NCBI RefSeq assembly: GCF_014206975.1
Contig: NZ_JACHOU010000006.1
Span: forward strand, 124,001-188,000
Length of the DNA: 64,000 nucleotides
Direction of reading: 5' to 3'
From: Aminobacter aganoensis
GTDB lineage: Bacteria; Pseudomonadota; Alphaproteobacteria; Rhizobiales; Rhizobiaceae
Both the position numbers and the translations under genes were made by a program. A model generated the notes under the pieces. It did not search any database. It saw only the letters and a list, made by a program, of their open reading frames with translations, and was not told where the DNA came from. Positions 1-8,181 of the stretch are shown here, piece by piece (within the stretch, counting starts at the first letter, position 1; each line of letters starts with the position of its first letter).

Positions 1-276
1 ATGGCCGGCGACATGTGGAAGTCGATGATGGCCGAGCATCTGGCCGGCCAGACCGCAGAAGCCGGCGGCATCGGCATCGCCAAGGCGCTCATGCGCGACC
101 ATTACATCAAGGACGAGCAGGCGATGCCGGTCGGACCGGCTGGCGGCGGCCCGGATCGGGCCGCGCTCGACCAGCAGGAAAGCCAGGCGACCGCGGTCAT
201 CCAGGAAATACAACGGAAGATGGTCCAGTCGCTGGGACGCGACACAGCCTCCTCCGTCACTGACACCAAATCCTAG
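1..276 (+). CDS. Rod-binding FlgJ/CheL-type flagellar protein, C-terminal part
   Basis: The 91 visible residues carry the rod-binding signature of the FlgJ N-terminal domain, an MWKSMMAEHLA segment followed by AGGIGIAKAL. In rhizobia this family (often called CheL) lacks the muramidase half found in enterobacterial FlgJ and acts in the periplasm during flagellar rod assembly. The family is usually about 170-190 residues, so the gene almost certainly starts before the window; the ATG at base 1 is probably internal. It is followed after 10 bases by a FlgN-like gene, which fits a flagellar operon. Confidence 0.75.
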   Translation: MAGDMWKSMMAEHLAGQTAEAGGIGIAKALMRDHYIKDEQAMPVGPAGGGPDRAALDQQESQATAVIQEIQRKMVQSLGRDTASSVTDTKS

Positions 277-286
277 AGGGTAAGAT

Positions 287-706
287 ATGTCGGATCTCTC
301 CGAATACAGGCCGAACCTCCCGGCCAAGGCCGAGCCGATCGAACTCGTCCAGTCGACGCAGCCGGGCAACATCGGCGCCATCATCAGCCGCATCGAAGAG
401 GCGGTCGAGGAAGAAACCGCCTCGATCCGGACCGACATCCGGTTCGACATCAAGGCGTCGAACGCGCGCAAGAGCCGCTATCTCTACGAATTGACGCGCG
501 CCACCAAGGGTCTGGTCGAAGGTGACTTCCCGGGCGACCTCAAGGTCGGCGTCGAGCGCCTGCGCGACAAGCTCGCCGCCAACGAGCGCGCCATCCTCGC
601 CCATCTCAGCGCGGTCAGCGAAGTCGCCAACCTGCTCAAGGATGCCATCCAGCGCTCCGAGACCGACGGCACCTATTCCGCCAACGAATTCGGATGGGCG
701 CGGTGA
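287..706 (+). CDS. FlgN-like flagellar export chaperone (putative)
   Basis: A 139-residue, mostly helical, charged protein with no membrane segment. Its size, heptad-like C-terminal half (LRDKLAANERAILAHLSAV) and place directly after the rod protein fit the FlgN family, which chaperones hook-associated proteins in the cytosol. The assignment rests on position and overall character, since FlgN proteins share little sequence. A GGTAAG at 280-285 lies close to the ATG. The gene overlaps the next one by 13 bases, indicating one operon. It could be an unrelated small cytosolic protein of the flagellar cluster. Confidence 0.5.
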   Translation: MSDLSEYRPNLPAKAEPIELVQSTQPGNIGAIISRIEEAVEEETASIRTDIRFDIKASNARKSRYLYELTRATKGLVEGDFPGDLKVGVERLRDKLAANERAILAHLSAVSEVANLLKDAIQRSETDGTYSANEFGWAR

Positions 707-1245
707 TCAAGTTCATCGCGGCGGCCTTGTGGATTGTCGCCGTGACGCTCGGCGCGGTCTTCTATTCGTTCCAGGCCGCGGCCAACCTGCCCGCGGTCGA
801 CGAAAAGAAGCCGCTGCTCGGCGGTCTCGACTACGTCAAGACGGATGTGATCTCGGTGCCGCTGCTCAAGGGCGAGCGCGTCGAGGGCTATTTCCTGACG
901 CGCCTGGTCTACACGGTCGAGCCCAAGCAGGTCGCCAAGATGTCGGTGCCGATGGACGCGCTGCTCGTCGACCAGGTCTATTCCTATCTCTACGGCAATC
1001 CGCAGATCGACTTCACCCAGTACGACAAGCTCGACCTCGACGGCTTCCGCAACGGCCTGCGCGACAGCATCAACGCCCGCATCGGCGAGAAGCTGGTGCA
1101 TGAGGTGATGGTCGAGCAGATCGACTTCCTGACGCCGGACGACGTTCGCGACAATGCGGTGCGTCGCCGTTCTGCAGCCGCGACGGCGGCCGCCAAATCG
1201 GCCGAGGCCGAAGCCGCCGGCGAGGCACCGGCCCCCGCCCACTGA
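694..1245 (+). CDS. Membrane-anchored protein of the flagellar cluster (FliL-like by shape)
   Basis: The 183-residue product begins with one hydrophobic segment (about residues 4-22) followed by a periplasmic domain of about 140 residues and an Ala-rich tail. One N-terminal membrane helix with a periplasmic domain, in a flagellar operon, resembles FliL; I cannot see a decisive motif. The start overlaps the FlgN-like gene, so translation is probably coupled. The Ala/Glu-rich last 30 residues look disordered. Treat as a conserved protein of unknown function, probably linked to the motor. Confidence 0.55.
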   Translation: MGAVIKFIAAALWIVAVTLGAVFYSFQAAANLPAVDEKKPLLGGLDYVKTDVISVPLLKGERVEGYFLTRLVYTVEPKQVAKMSVPMDALLVDQVYSYLYGNPQIDFTQYDKLDLDGFRNGLRDSINARIGEKLVHEVMVEQIDFLTPDDVRDNAVRRRSAAATAAAKSAEAEAAGEAPAPAH

Positions 1246-1291
1246 GCCCGACGCGAGCCAGCCACTTGACGGGGCGTTTCTCAAATCTACG

Positions 1292-1321
1292 TTGACGTAA
1301 ACGTCAATTGGCCGCTATAGG
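1292..1321 (+). promoter_or_regulatory. Palindromic operator within a promoter for the SCP2 gene
   Basis: TTGACGT-AA-ACGTCAA at 1292-1307 is a perfect inverted repeat with 7-base arms. Its left arm contains a -35-like TTGACG, and TATAGG at 1316-1321 is a plausible -10 with an 18-base spacer. From memory, the dyad resembles operators of MerR-family regulators of the LiuR type (branched-chain and acyl-CoA catabolism). The regulator itself is not in the window. Confidence 0.5.
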
Positions 1322-1411
1322 CTTTGCAGTCCTGTGACGCGGCCGGCTTGTCCGGATTGGTCCGGGGAGGCTGGGCGCAAAGCGCCTTTCAGGAAAGATC
1401 AGGAGACAGCC

Positions 1412-1696
1412 ATGAGCATTCAGACAGTCGCAGACCAGATCAAGTCGAAGGTCGAGAGCTCCGGCTTCGACCGTTCGGTCAAGTTCGACACCGGCGCCGA
1501 CGGCGTCATCGTCATCGACGGCGCGACGCTGTCGACCACCGACGGCCCCGCCGATTGCACCATCAAGCTGTCGCTCGACGACCTGGAGTCGCTCATTGCC
1601 GGCGACCTCAACCCGACGATGGCCTTCATGACCGGCAAGATCAAGGTCGAAGGCGACATGTCCGTGGCCATGGGCCTCAGCAGCCTTCTCGGCTAA
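1412..1696 (+). CDS. SCP2 sterol-binding domain protein
   Basis: A 94-residue single-domain protein of the SCP2 family: DGVIVIDGATLSTTD, then a DDLESLIAGDLNPTMAFMTGKIKV segment (two-part motif of the lipid-binding fold). Such proteins bind acyl-CoA or other lipids in the cytosol. The ATG at 1412 is chosen because AGGAGA lies six bases upstream, although the frame is open to 1334. The gene is monocistronic, faces a GNAT gene, and has a palindromic operator about 100 bases upstream. Confidence 0.85.
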   Translation: MSIQTVADQIKSKVESSGFDRSVKFDTGADGVIVIDGATLSTTDGPADCTIKLSLDDLESLIAGDLNPTMAFMTGKIKVEGDMSVAMGLSSLLG

Positions 1697-1719
1697 GCCT
1701 CGGTCCAAGAGGCCTAATG

Positions 1720-1752
1720 GACCTTCCCGTCACCGCCAGGCACGGGAAGGTC
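1720..1752. terminator. Hairpin between convergent genes
   Basis: GACCTTCCCGT (1720-1730) pairs perfectly with ACGGGAAGGTC (1742-1752) across an 11-base loop. It lies between the ends of the SCP2 and GNAT genes. There is no clear T tract on either side, so termination is inferred from stem and position. Confidence 0.5.
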
Positions 1753-1756
1753 ACGA

Positions 1757-2323
1757 TCAGGCAGCCAGCCGCGCACGCTCGGTCTTGAGCTTGCGGCCGG
1801 CAGCCTTCAGGACGCCCTTGGTACCGTCCAGGACGCCCGAAACAAGTTCCAGCGCGAGAAAGCGTTCGCGCTCGTAGGGGCCAGGCATTGCCAACTGCGC
1901 CGTCTTGTCGGCGGTAAAGCCGAAGCGCGCATAATAGGGCGCATCGCCGACCAGCAGGATGGCGCGATGGCCGAGGCGCGCAGCCTCCGCGATGGCATGG
2001 CGCATCAGCGCCGAGCCGATGCCAGCGCTCTTCATCGCCTGGTCGACGGCAAGCGGGCCAAGCAGGAGCCCCGCCGGACCACCCTCGCCCAGACGCACGT
2101 CCCACAGCCGCACGGTGCCGACCACCGAACCCTCGGCAGTGCGCGCAATCAGCGCCAGGCCCTCGGAAGGGCGGCGCCCTCGGCGCAGCTTCTCCGACGA
2201 CTTCTTGCGCCGTTTCGGGCCCATGGCCCGGTCAAGCAGGGCTTCACGTGCCGGAATGTCGGCAAAGGTTTCAGCCACGATCACGATGTCGGGCGAGGTT
2301 TTGGCAATTTCTTCGATGTTCAT
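1757..2323 (-). CDS. GNAT family N-acetyltransferase, YhbS-like
   Basis: A 188-residue cytosolic acetyltransferase. The GNAT core is visible: LLLGPLAVDQAMKSAGIGSAL (motif A, acetyl-CoA pyrophosphate binding), then HRAILLVGDAPYYARFGF, typical of the YhbS branch. The N-terminal insert with a Lys/Arg-rich stretch (PKRRKKSS) is unusual. The gene lies 116 bases downstream of ornithine decarboxylase on the same strand and may be cotranscribed. A polyamine acceptor is a possible inference but nothing in the sequence proves it. Confidence 0.85.
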   Translation of the reverse strand: MNIEEIAKTSPDIVIVAETFADIPAREALLDRAMGPKRRKKSSEKLRRGRRPSEGLALIARTAEGSVVGTVRLWDVRLGEGGPAGLLLGPLAVDQAMKSAGIGSALMRHAIAEAARLGHRAILLVGDAPYYARFGFTADKTAQLAMPGPYERERFLALELVSGVLDGTKGVLKAAGRKLKTERARLAA

Positions 2324-2400
2324 TTCCGCGATCCTTCACGAGCGGAGATCTGTTCCACAAGCGAACCCGTCGGGCGCACCAGGTGCACGCCCGCCGGGGT

Positions 2401-2446
2401 GATCTGAACGGCTCCGGCGCCAGGCGCCGTTTCGAGCCGTCAGATC
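2401..2446 (-). other. Hairpin overlapping the ornithine decarboxylase stop codon
   Basis: Bases 2401-2414 pair with 2434-2446 apart from one bulged A, and an inner GGCGCC/GGCGCC pair closes the stem. The structure spans the stop codon at 2440-2442. No T run follows on the minus strand, so it may stabilise mRNA or partly terminate before the GNAT gene. Confidence 0.4.
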
Positions 2447-3573
2447 ACGTAGGATCGGAGAGGCTCGAAGCCGTTGAAGGCGACCGACGAGTAGGTCGTC
2501 GTGTAGGCGCCGGTGCCCTCGATCAGCACCTCGTCGCCGATGGTCAGCGACAAGGGCAGCGGGTACGGCGTCTTTTCGTACATCACGTCGGCCGAATCGC
2601 AGGTCGGGCCGGCGAGCACGCAGGGCGACTTTTCGTCGGCATCGCGCTCGGTGACGATCGGGTAGCGGATGGCTTCGTCCATCGTCTCGGCGAGACCGCC
2701 GAATTTGCCGATGTCAAGGAACACCCAGCGCACATTGTCGTTGTCGGCCTTCTTGGAGATCAGCACGACTTCCGACTTGATGACACCGGCATTGCCGACC
2801 ATGCCGCGGCCCGGCTCGATGATCGTCTCCGGGATATTGTTGCCGAAATGCTTGGACAGCGCCTCGAAGATGGCCTGGCCATAGGCCTGGGCCGCCGGCA
2901 CGTCGCGCAGGTAGCGCGTCGGGAAACCGCCCCCCATGTTGACCATGCCAAGGGTGATGCCCTCTTCGGCAAGCGACGCGAACACCTTCTTGGCGTCGGT
3001 CAGCGCACGGTCCCAGGCGGAGAGATCGACCTGCTGGGAACCGACGTGGAACGACACGCCATAGGCGTCGAGGCCGAGCACCTTGGCCTGGCGCAGCACG
3101 TCGACCGCCATGGCAGGCACGCAGCCAAACTTGCGCGACAGCGGCCATTCGGCACCTTCGCCATCAGTCAGAACGCGGCAGAACACGCGGGCACCGGGGG
3201 CGGCACGCGCGATCTTCTCGACCTCTTCGACGCTGTCGACGGCAAACAGGCGGATGCCCAGTTCGAAGGCACGCGCGATGTCGCGCTCCTTCTTGATCGT
3301 GTTGCCGAAGGAGATGCGCTCGGCCGGCGCGCCGGCATCCATGGCCATCTCGATCTCGGCGACCGACGCGGTGTCGAAGGACGAGCCCATCGAAGCAAGC
3401 AGGCGCAGGATCTCGGGCGCCGGGTTTGCCTTCACCGCGTAGTAGATCTTGGACTCCGGCATGGCCTTTTCGAAGGCGCGGAAATTGTCGCGCACGACAT
3501 CGAGGTCGACGACGAGGCAGGGGCCGGACGGACGTCGGGTGGCAAGGAAGTCGAGGATGCGCTGAGTGGCCAT
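2440..3573 (-). CDS. odc: Ornithine (lysine/ornithine) decarboxylase, PLP fold type III
   Basis: Converts ornithine to putrescine in the cytosol, the entry step to homospermidine made by the Hss encoded at 26097. The 377-residue length matches rhizobial enzymes. Visible motifs are YYAVKANP (PLP lysine), FHVGSQ, EPGRGMVGNAG (PLP phosphate) and AGPTCDSADV with the catalytic cysteine. The ATG at 3573 is chosen over longer open frame because GGAGAG precedes it and the family starts here with MATQRILDFL. A structured leader of over 350 bases lies upstream. Lysine may be an alternative substrate. Confidence 0.92.
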   Translation of the reverse strand: MATQRILDFLATRRPSGPCLVVDLDVVRDNFRAFEKAMPESKIYYAVKANPAPEILRLLASMGSSFDTASVAEIEMAMDAGAPAERISFGNTIKKERDIARAFELGIRLFAVDSVEEVEKIARAAPGARVFCRVLTDGEGAEWPLSRKFGCVPAMAVDVLRQAKVLGLDAYGVSFHVGSQQVDLSAWDRALTDAKKVFASLAEEGITLGMVNMGGGFPTRYLRDVPAAQAYGQAIFEALSKHFGNNIPETIIEPGRGMVGNAGVIKSEVVLISKKADNDNVRWVFLDIGKFGGLAETMDEAIRYPIVTERDADEKSPCVLAGPTCDSADVMYEKTPYPLPLSLTIGDEVLIEGTGAYTTTYSSVAFNGFEPLRSYVI

Positions 3574-3639
3574 AGGTCTCTCCATCGCGCGGTCCTGCCG
3601 CGCAAGATCATCAAGCTGCGGGACGGCCGTTCCCGGCCG

Positions 3640-3995
3640 CGGTATCCCGCGGTGGACAAAGACATGACCGCTATTTGATGGAACCAGCCTGTGGAGACCC
3701 TGGATCCATAAATGCGCTTCACGCGGCGGTGAACCTGAGCCAGCCCGGCTTCGGTTCGCTTTGTCTGCCTTGGCTTGGAAATGGGAAGACCCGTTCCGCA
3801 CTGCCGGCAATGAAGGTGTGCCTCTTCAGTAACCCCGGCTTTTGGACAGCCGGAAGAGAACCAGAAAGGCCCGCACCGTCGTTGCTTCAAGGTGTCCTCG
3901 ATTTCGCGGTTGGCCGCCAAACCGACTGGAGGGGTTAGCTCCAGTTACCTTACCGATTTCCTCGCCATTCGAGGGATCGGCGGACACCCACAGGC
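3640..3995 (-). ncRNA. speF leader: speF-type structured leader RNA of ornithine decarboxylase
   Basis: The roughly 550-base gap before the decarboxylase has no convincing gene but many stems in minus-strand RNA. These are ACTGGAG/CTCCAGT (3924-3944), CGGTT/AACCG (3907-3924), CCTCG/CGAGG (3960-3974), GGTGTCC/GGACACC (3890-3896 with 3982-3988), CCGGCT/AGCCGG inside CTCTTC/GAAGAG (3822-3858), and GGAACCAG/CTGGATCC (3680-3707). Rfam describes a conserved speF RNA upstream of alphaproteobacterial ornithine decarboxylase genes, and position and architecture fit. Boundaries are approximate. The mechanism (attenuation or translational control by polyamine) is inference. Confidence 0.65.
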
Positions 3996-4121
3996 ACGTG
4001 CGACTTTGGGCAAGCCGGGATATATGCACCACGACCGTCACAATCAATTAAAATCGGACGGTGGGTTGAAAAAATTCAAACGTCGAACAATGCTGGAGAT
4101 ATCGTAAACAGGCTTCGAACG

Positions 4122-5315
4122 ATGACTGGCATGCCCGACCCTTTCAACGCATTTGTCGATACGCCGCAAGTGCCTGTTTCGAATGCAGAAAATGGCCGAT
4201 TGGCCGGCCTGCGGCTGGCCGTCAAGGACATTTACGACGTTGCCGGCCTCGTCACCGGCTGCGGCAACCCCGGCAAGGCCAGCAGCGGCCTTCCGGCGAC
4301 CGATACCGCCGTGTCGGTGCAGGCGCTTCTCGATGCCGGCGCGCGATTCGCCGGCAAGACCCAGACCGACGAACTCGCCTTCTCGCTGATGGGCCAGAAC
4401 GCGCACTTCCCGCACCCGATCAATCCGGCAGCGCCCGGCCGCGTTACCGGCGGCTCTTCGTCGGGTTCGGCCGCCGCAATCGCTGGCGCGCTTGCCGACA
4501 TCGCGGTGGGCTCCGACACCGGCGGTTCGATCAGGGCGCCGGCCAGCTTCTGCGGGCTTGTCGGCCTGCGCGCGACCCATGGCCTGATCCCGCTCGACGG
4601 CGCGATGAATCTCGCCCCCAGCCTCGACGTGTTCGGCTGGTTCGCGCGCGACATCGACATCTACGAGACCGTGGCCAAGCTGCTCATCGGCAAGGATGCC
4701 CATCGCGGCGAACTGGCCCGGCCGCTGGCGCTCGACTGGCTCGACGCGCTGCCCTCCGGCCCCGCCGAGACCGCCGAATACCGGCGCATGCGCGGCGTGG
4801 CCGAAAGCGTCCTTGGCCCGGTCGCCAAGGCAGCCCCCCTCGCCTTCACCCCTGACGAGCTCTACTGGTGCTTCCGCAAGGTCCAGGCATATGAAGCCTG
4901 GCAGCAGCACGGCGCATGGATCTCGTCCGCAGACCGCGGCCTCGGCCCGGGCGTCAAGGAGCGCTTCGAATTCGGCGCCAGCATCAACGCCACAACCTAC
5001 CAGATGGAAATCGCCAGGCGCGATGCTTTCCGCGGCGCGCTCGGCGCCTTGCTGGACAACGACGGCATCCTGATCCTGCCGACGGTGCCCGGCGCGGCCC
5101 CGCTCGCCGATGGCACGCATGACGAATTGCTGGCCTACCGCGAGCGGGCACTCATGCTGCTCTGCCTGTCCGGCCTGTCGGGCTTCCCGCAGATCACCCT
5201 GCCCATCGGCGCGGTCGAAGGCGCGCCCTTCGGCCTGTCGTTGCTTGGCCCCGCCGGCAGCGACCTCGCGCTGGTAAAGCTGGGACGCAAGATCCTGGAA
5301 GCTGCCGGCAAGTAG
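4122..5315 (+). CDS. Amidase (amidase signature family)
   Basis: A 397-residue amidohydrolase with the complete Ser-cisSer-Lys triad: lysine in LAVKDIYDVAG, cis-serine in GGSSSGSAAA, and nucleophilic serine in VGSDTGGSIRAP. The family hydrolyses amide bonds of varied substrates in the cytosol; the natural substrate is not deducible. At about 400 residues it is shorter than GatA, so it is not the tRNA amidotransferase subunit. The upstream region is the divergent promoter shared with the ornithine decarboxylase leader. A second ATG at 4131 is possible. Confidence 0.88.
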   Translation: MTGMPDPFNAFVDTPQVPVSNAENGRLAGLRLAVKDIYDVAGLVTGCGNPGKASSGLPATDTAVSVQALLDAGARFAGKTQTDELAFSLMGQNAHFPHPINPAAPGRVTGGSSSGSAAAIAGALADIAVGSDTGGSIRAPASFCGLVGLRATHGLIPLDGAMNLAPSLDVFGWFARDIDIYETVAKLLIGKDAHRGELARPLALDWLDALPSGPAETAEYRRMRGVAESVLGPVAKAAPLAFTPDELYWCFRKVQAYEAWQQHGAWISSADRGLGPGVKERFEFGASINATTYQMEIARRDAFRGALGALLDNDGILILPTVPGAAPLADGTHDELLAYRERALMLLCLSGLSGFPQITLPIGAVEGAPFGLSLLGPAGSDLALVKLGRKILEAAGK

Positions 5316-5391
5316 AAACCCGCGCCGCACCGCAGACAAACTACTGCCAGCAATCACCAATGATTAGTCTTGTGCGGCTAGTTTGCCGCGC

Positions 5392-7083
5392 ATGATCCCA
5401 TACACGCGCCCGTTGCTGGTATTTGTTGTCATGGCCACGCTGGTGGCGCAGACGCTTACGCGTTTCCTCGACAGCCTGCCCGGCGGGGGTGTCTCCAACG
5501 GCGTCCAGGGCATCAATACCCTCCTCGACTTCGTGCTGGTGTCGCGGATCGGCATGGTTCCTTCTGCCGCCGTGCTCGCCCTGCTGACCATCGTGTTCAC
5601 GATACAGGCCTATCGCAGGCAACATAGCGGTCAGCAACCGACTGCACGCCCTGCCGTCCGGCAACGAACGGCCAAAACAGCAGCGCCGGTCATGCAAGCT
5701 CCCTCCGCGGAACGCATGGCCAAGGCGGTCGCAAGGACCAATCTCAAAGTGCCGGACAGGCCGCTGACCGAGGCCGACCGCCAGTTCCTGATCAAGCTTC
5801 GGGAGGACTTGTCCGCCCAGCTCGTGCATGAAAAGCAACTCATCGACGCCAAGGGCACCGAACCCCTGGTCGTCCGGCTGGTGCCGCAGATCCCGCTGCG
5901 CGACGTCGAACGCCCGAGAAGCTGGCTGGGCGGCGAACCGGCGATGGCCGAACATATCCCCTGGCCCCAGATAGACGGCCGCAACGCCAATTTCCTTGGC
6001 CAGATCTGCTGCGCTGATTTGCCTGACGATCTCTGGGACGGGCTGGGGCCGCGCGAAGGCTGGCTCGCCTTCTTCATCCACCCGACCGACTACGCCGTAC
6101 GCGTGCTGCATCTCGGCGAGATGGGACCATGGCGGCAGGGACCCGACGACCTCAGCATAGCAGGCTGGTCCACCAGCCTGCCCTATGGCAAGTCGCGGCT
6201 GATGCCGATCAACGACTGGCCACGCTGGCCCGTCGACCTGATGCCGCTGCGCTCCGGTGATCCCGACCCCAAGCTGGAAGGTCATAGCGAGGCGATCCAC
6301 GAGATCTACAGGCAGGGTTTCGACGTGGCATCGCCGGAGCATCGCCCCTTCGATCGCGACACCACCCTCGCCATGCTCGAAATCGCCGAGGCACGCCTCG
6401 CCGAATATGTGACCAAGGACCTGATCACGCCGATCCGGCAGCAGCTCGAACAGGTATCGAAAAGCCTCGCGCTTGCGGAAGCTGCCGCAGAGCAGCCCGG
6501 CAACCTCGCCGAACTGCGCGAACGCGCGGTTACCTTGCCGGCGTTGATCGACGCAAGGACGAAGGGGCAACCCATGCTCGAAGCCGCGCTGGCACAGGTG
6601 CGCTCAGTGGCCGAGCGGGTCAGGGCAACATCGGACCAGACGCAGTTGTCGCAAGACCAAATCGCCGCGATCGTGGCCGAACTGGCAAAGTACGACATCA
6701 TCTATCCGCGAACGCAGCAGGCGCCGCTGACCACCCACAACGGCGACGGCTCCCTGTGGACCTGGGACTTCGAATGCCTGCGTCTTGACCGGGCGCGGCA
6801 CGCCTACTCCAGATCGCCGGATGCCCTGCCTCCGGCGATGCGCGGCTACTTCGAGGCCATCTGGAAGGACGAGGCCGTGCACGAAATGGCAGGCATGGGC
6901 CACATTCCATTCCTCTATGTCCGCCAGTTCGACCTCGACAAGGACGTGACCCTGCTCGAACTGCCCACAAGCAACCTGATGGGCTGGATGTTCGGCGACG
7001 TCGAAACGCTGGTGCTGACGATCAGCAAAAAGGACCTAGCGGCGGGCAGGTTCGACGCTGTCAGGACCCAGGTCTCCAACTAG
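5392..7083 (+). CDS. Membrane-anchored DUF1963 (YwqG-like) protein
   Basis: A 563-residue protein with two N-terminal hydrophobic segments (about residues 5-25 and 50-72), then a long soluble part. DUF1963 features are FLGQICCADLP followed by REGWLAFFIHP, and near the C terminus MAGMGHIPF and LLELPTSNLMGWMFGD. The middle, about residues 325-430, is a predicted coiled coil rich in Glu, Gln and Ala that splits the domain. YwqG-like proteins have no established biochemical role. The ATG at 5392 is preferred; TTG at 5383 is in frame. It is flanked by the amidase and a LysR gene with no sign of an operon. Confidence 0.75.
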   Translation: MIPYTRPLLVFVVMATLVAQTLTRFLDSLPGGGVSNGVQGINTLLDFVLVSRIGMVPSAAVLALLTIVFTIQAYRRQHSGQQPTARPAVRQRTAKTAAPVMQAPSAERMAKAVARTNLKVPDRPLTEADRQFLIKLREDLSAQLVHEKQLIDAKGTEPLVVRLVPQIPLRDVERPRSWLGGEPAMAEHIPWPQIDGRNANFLGQICCADLPDDLWDGLGPREGWLAFFIHPTDYAVRVLHLGEMGPWRQGPDDLSIAGWSTSLPYGKSRLMPINDWPRWPVDLMPLRSGDPDPKLEGHSEAIHEIYRQGFDVASPEHRPFDRDTTLAMLEIAEARLAEYVTKDLITPIRQQLEQVSKSLALAEAAAEQPGNLAELRERAVTLPALIDARTKGQPMLEAALAQVRSVAERVRATSDQTQLSQDQIAAIVAELAKYDIIYPRTQQAPLTTHNGDGSLWTWDFECLRLDRARHAYSRSPDALPPAMRGYFEAIWKDEAVHEMAGMGHIPFLYVRQFDLDKDVTLLELPTSNLMGWMFGDVETLVLTISKKDLAAGRFDAVRTQVSN

Positions 7084-7196
7084 CCGGCACTTTCGGCCCT
7101 GACGCATCACGCTTTGTTTGGTTGCCCTTGACCCCTCGCCCGGTGTGAACAATCTTCGCACGAACGTAGATTTTCTTTGAACGAGACCGCAGGCAC

Positions 7197-8117
7197 ATGG
7201 ACACACTCACCCGGATGCGCGCCTTCATCGACGTCGTCGAGGCCGAAGGCTTCTCTGCGGCGGCGCGCAAGATCGGCCGCTCGAAGGCGCTGCTGTCCAA
7301 ATATGTCCGCGAACTGGAGGACGAGCTCGGCGCCCTGCTGCTCAATCGCACCACCCGCCAGTTCTCGCTGACCGAGGCCGGGCACACCTACTACCGGCGC
7401 GCGTCCGAGATCGTCCGCGAGGTCGACAGCCTGGCCGATGCCGTACGCGAATCCTCCGGCGACGTGCGCGGCCGCATCAAGCTGTCGGCGCCGCGCACCT
7501 TTGCCGACGCGCCGATCGGCCAGTCGCTGATCGACTTCGCCAAGGAACACCCCGACATCGTGCTCGAGATCCATCTCGACGACCGCTTCGTCGACCTGGT
7601 GGAAGAAGGCTTCGACCTTGCCATCCGCATCTCGCGGCTGGAGAACTCGTCGCTGATCGCGCGCCGGCTGGCACCCTTCGGCATCAGGCTGTGCGCCTCC
7701 CCTGAGCTGATCGCCAAGTACGGCATGCCGCAGCGCCCGACCGACCTCACCAGCATCCCCTGCATCATCGACACCAATGGCCGCTACCTGTCGAACTGGC
7801 CGTTCACCAGCGACACCGGCGAGGCCATGACCGTTTCGGTGAGCGGGCCGATGGAAGTCAACAGCCCGCTGGCGGCACGGGCCGCGGCAGTCGCCGGCCT
7901 CGGCTTCGCCATCCTGCCGGATTTCATCGCCGCACCCGACATCGAAGCCGGACGGCTCGTGCCGGTGCTCGACGACAACCGCCCGTCCGCCGGCGGCATC
8001 TTCGCGGTCTACCCGCACAGGCGCTATTTGCCGGCCAAGATCCGCGTCTTCGTCGATTTCCTGGTGCAGTGGTTCAAGATCAATCCGTGCGACCATCCCG
8101 CAGAATTGAAAGGCTGA
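7197..8117 (+). CDS. LysR family transcriptional regulator
   Basis: A 306-residue regulator with an N-terminal winged helix-turn-helix (FSAAARKIGRSKALLSKYVRELE, residues about 18-40) and a C-terminal substrate-binding domain of the CrgA-like subgroup (LAIRISRLENSSLIARRLAP). It binds DNA as an oligomer and responds to an unknown small effector. Most family members regulate a divergent neighbour, but here both neighbours run in the same direction, so the target is not obvious. The DUF1007/NicO pair downstream is a candidate. Confidence 0.9.
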   Translation: MDTLTRMRAFIDVVEAEGFSAAARKIGRSKALLSKYVRELEDELGALLLNRTTRQFSLTEAGHTYYRRASEIVREVDSLADAVRESSGDVRGRIKLSAPRTFADAPIGQSLIDFAKEHPDIVLEIHLDDRFVDLVEEGFDLAIRISRLENSSLIARRLAPFGIRLCASPELIAKYGMPQRPTDLTSIPCIIDTNGRYLSNWPFTSDTGEAMTVSVSGPMEVNSPLAARAAAVAGLGFAILPDFIAAPDIEAGRLVPVLDDNRPSAGGIFAVYPHRRYLPAKIRVFVDFLVQWFKINPCDHPAELKG

Positions 8118-8181
8118 CGTCCCACTTTCGCCCTGTTTCTGATAATGGTCGGCTTCATTCGAACCGCCGGACCGCAGTGCC

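Noticed and set aside
3432-3920. A 162-codon minus-strand frame over the ornithine decarboxylase leader, with a HCRQCGTG stretch
   Set aside because: It crosses several RNA stems, runs into the decarboxylase gene out of frame, and the Cys pattern is not part of a zinc domain. A short upstream peptide remains possible.
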